A DNA stretch of 31,810 nucleotides. Source: Clostridiales bacterium UBA7273 (GTDB taxonomy: Bacteria > Bacillota > Clostridia > Oscillospirales > Oscillospiraceae). The stretch's first letter is position 1. Each line of letters begins with the position of its first letter. Location of the stretch: contig DKRV01000009.1 of assembly GCA_002472405.1 (NCBI GenBank), positions 198,782 to 230,591 on the forward strand, in the 5' to 3' direction. This document shows, piece by piece, positions 30,421 through 31,810 of this stretch. Under the pieces are notes generated by a model. It was given only the letters and a program-made list of their open reading frames with translations. It ran no database searches and was not told where the DNA came from. The position numbers and the translations under genes were made by a program.

Positions 30421-31107
30421 ATGCAGACAGCTTTTGAAAAAGCAATAGAACTTATGATCACGGCAGACCCGGAGCTTCTGAACATTCTCGGCGTGACCGC
30501 GAAAATGAGCCTTTCAAGCTCGCTCATCGCGCTGCTTCTCGGCGTTCCGCTGGGACTGCTGCTCGGCGCTGCGAGCTTCAGAGGGCGCGGACTGCTCGTT
30601 GTTCTAAACCGCACGCTCATGGGAATGCCGCCGGTCGTATGCGGACTTATATTTTATCTGTTCTTTTCCGGAGTCGGCCCTTTCAGAGGCGCGGAGCTTC
30701 TTTTCACGGTCGAGATCATGATAATTGCGCAGGTCGTGCTGATAACGCCGATCGTTGCAGGAAGCATGGAAACATATGCTTCGTCCGTCGCCCCGGCCGT
30801 GCGCGAGAATGCGTGCGGACTTGGGCTTGGCAAAGGCAAAACCTTTGCGCTGCTTCTAAACGAGTGCGTCTATCAGGTGTTTTCGGCGTATCTTCTGGCA
30901 TTTGCACGCGCCATAGCCGAGGTCGGCGCGGTGTCGATGGTGGGCGGAGCGATAGCGTGGAAAACGAACGTCATGACGACGGCTATCATGGAGTATACGA
31001 ACAAGGGCAATTTCTCAAAAGGCATTGCTCTCGGCATTATACTTCTGGCGCTGTCGTTTGTCGTGAACATCGTTTTGTCGCTGCTGCAAAGGAGATTGAG
31101 CAAATGA
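30421..31107 (+). CDS. tupB: Tungstate ABC transporter permease TupB
   Basis: This 228-residue permease has about five to six helices, such as LIALLLGVPLGLLLGA and IALGIILLALSFVVNIVL. The typical coupling region reads ENACGLGLGKGKTFALLLNECVYQVFSAYLLAFARAIAEVGA, with an EAA-like loop. RTLMGMPPVVCGLIFYLFFSGVGPFR matches TupB/WtpB proteins. It forms the membrane pore with TupC. Its stop overlaps the tupC start by four bases. No strong ribosome site is seen just upstream (GAGAG at 30409). Confidence 0.92.
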   Translation: MQTAFEKAIELMITADPELLNILGVTAKMSLSSSLIALLLGVPLGLLLGAASFRGRGLLVVLNRTLMGMPPVVCGLIFYLFFSGVGPFRGAELLFTVEIMIIAQVVLITPIVAGSMETYASSVAPAVRENACGLGLGKGKTFALLLNECVYQVFSAYLLAFARAIAEVGAVSMVGGAIAWKTNVMTTAIMEYTNKGNFSKGIALGIILLALSFVVNIVLSLLQRRLSK

Positions 31108-31757
31108 AGATAAGCGCTTTTACGAAAACTTACGGCGGCAGGACGGTCCTCGATATGCCGGAAACAGAGCTTGAACATGGCGCGTCTTATGCCGTGATCG
31201 GTGCAAACGGCAGCGGAAAATCAACGCTTGCCCGGATCCTTGCAGGGGTCGAAAAGCCGGACGGCGGAAAGACTGTCATATCCGGAATAACGGTCGGCTA
31301 CATGCCGCAGAAAAGCTATGCGTTCCGAATGACGGTTATGCGCAATTTGCTCGTCGGCGCAAATGACGAGGAGCGCGCGAGGTATCTCATGCGAAAGCTG
31401 GGGATAGAGCATCTTGCGTCTGAGCCGGCACATAAGCTTTCCGGCGGCGAGACGGCGCGTATGGCGCTGGCAAGGCTGCTTATGCGTGATCGACAGCTGC
31501 TGATAGTTGACGAGCCGACGGCAGCAATGGATATGGAGTCCGTAACGCTCGCCGAGCGGCTGCTTGCCGAATACAGAGAAAAAACCGGCTGCACGCTCCT
31601 GCTTGCCACCCACAGTCTGCGTCAGGCCGAGCGGCTTACGGAAAAAACCTTGTTTTTCAATTTCGGAAAACTCGTTGAATTCGGCCCGACGCAGCAGATA
31701 ATAACGCAGCCTTCCTGCGAACAGACACGGAGATTTATAGAGCTGTACGGCTCATAA
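31104..31757 (+). CDS. tupC: Tungstate ABC transporter ATPase TupC
   Basis: This 217-residue ATPase has Walker A GANGSGKST at 33-41, Q-loop Q69, signature LSGGE at 112-116, Walker B LLIVDE at 132-137, and H-loop H170. ATG 31104 overlaps the tupB stop and has AAAGGAG upstream. Longer upstream reading frames lie within tupB in another frame. It is slightly shorter than many TupC proteins and has no C-terminal mop domain, as expected for the Tup type. It energises tungstate uptake for the AOR cofactor. Confidence 0.93.
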   Translation: MKISAFTKTYGGRTVLDMPETELEHGASYAVIGANGSGKSTLARILAGVEKPDGGKTVISGITVGYMPQKSYAFRMTVMRNLLVGANDEERARYLMRKLGIEHLASEPAHKLSGGETARMALARLLMRDRQLLIVDEPTAAMDMESVTLAERLLAEYREKTGCTLLLATHSLRQAERLTEKTLFFNFGKLVEFGPTQQIITQPSCEQTRRFIELYGS

Positions 31758-31810
31758 GCAAAAAGCTCCACCATTAGGCCGACTGATACAATAAAATATA
31801 AGCTGACAAG

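Noticed and set aside
1..31810. CRISPR arrays, tRNA or rRNA genes, insertion sequences, prophage genes
   Set aside because: No regularly spaced repeats, no tRNA-like cloverleaf recognised, no transposase or integrase reading frame, and no terminal inverted repeats seen.
31758..31810. Possible gene start or terminator after tupC
   Set aside because: Only 53 AT-rich bases remain; no stem with T-run and no ribosome site plus start codon could be supported.

Overview
The window looks like a chromosomal segment of an anaerobic, probably gut-associated, Gram-positive Clostridia bacterium (Oscillospiraceae-like is my guess from style and gene content, not from a marker gene). Reasons: strong AGGAGG-type ribosome binding sites, many lipoproteins with an LCAC-type lipobox, an oxygen-sensitive tungsten enzyme with a polyferredoxin, a TRAP transporter, an RpiR regulator, and a dlt-like surface-modification operon. 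No rRNA, tRNA, CRISPR array, insertion sequence or phage gene was seen.

Region 1 (1-9611, minus strand): one long catabolic operon. It starts with a TRAP transporter (dctP, dctQ, dctM) and continues with a glutamate-1-semialdehyde-type class III aminotransferase, a 91-residue membrane protein, a second class III aminotransferase, a GlcD-like flavin oxidase, a two-cluster Fe-S protein, and an FGGY sugar kinase cut by the window edge. The divergent RpiR regulator (10035-10889) and a 423-base control region with two near-identical palindromes and two good facing promoters complete the system. I do not recognise the pathway. An amino compound or amino acid imported by TRAP, transaminated and then oxidised by a flavin/Fe-S pair is the simplest reading.

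Region 2 (10894-12500): a YcxB-like membrane protein after rpiR, a bidirectional terminator, and an orphan BtuF/FhuD-type binding lipoprotein on the minus strand.

Region 3 (12660-20734, plus strand): a tightly packed dlt-like operon. It encodes a membrane-anchored protein with Ig-like repeats and a C-terminal transglutaminase domain, an amino-acid adenylating enzyme, a carrier protein, an MBOAT acyltransferase, an SGNH-type extracellular protein whose nucleophile position is Cys, a small lipoprotein and a Sel1-repeat protein. The adenylation enzyme, carrier, MBOAT and SGNH proteins form the D-alanylation logic (activate, carry, cross the membrane, transfer). The transglutaminase-Ig protein makes the set unusual.

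Region 4 (20782-23158): a small membrane protein, then a TetR regulator with a two-gene ABC exporter, with consensus promoters and operator-like palindromes between the divergent units.

Region 5 (23267-31757, plus strand): a tungsten module. It holds MoeA, a MoeA-periplasmic-binding-domain fusion, a tungsten aldehyde ferredoxin oxidoreductase, a MoaD/ThiS-like protein, a four-cluster ferredoxin, and then a separately promoted TupABC tungstate importer behind a structured leader that resembles a Moco/Tuco riboswitch. The most striking point in the window is here: TupA appears to be circularly permuted, with the segment that normally ends the protein placed at its N terminus.
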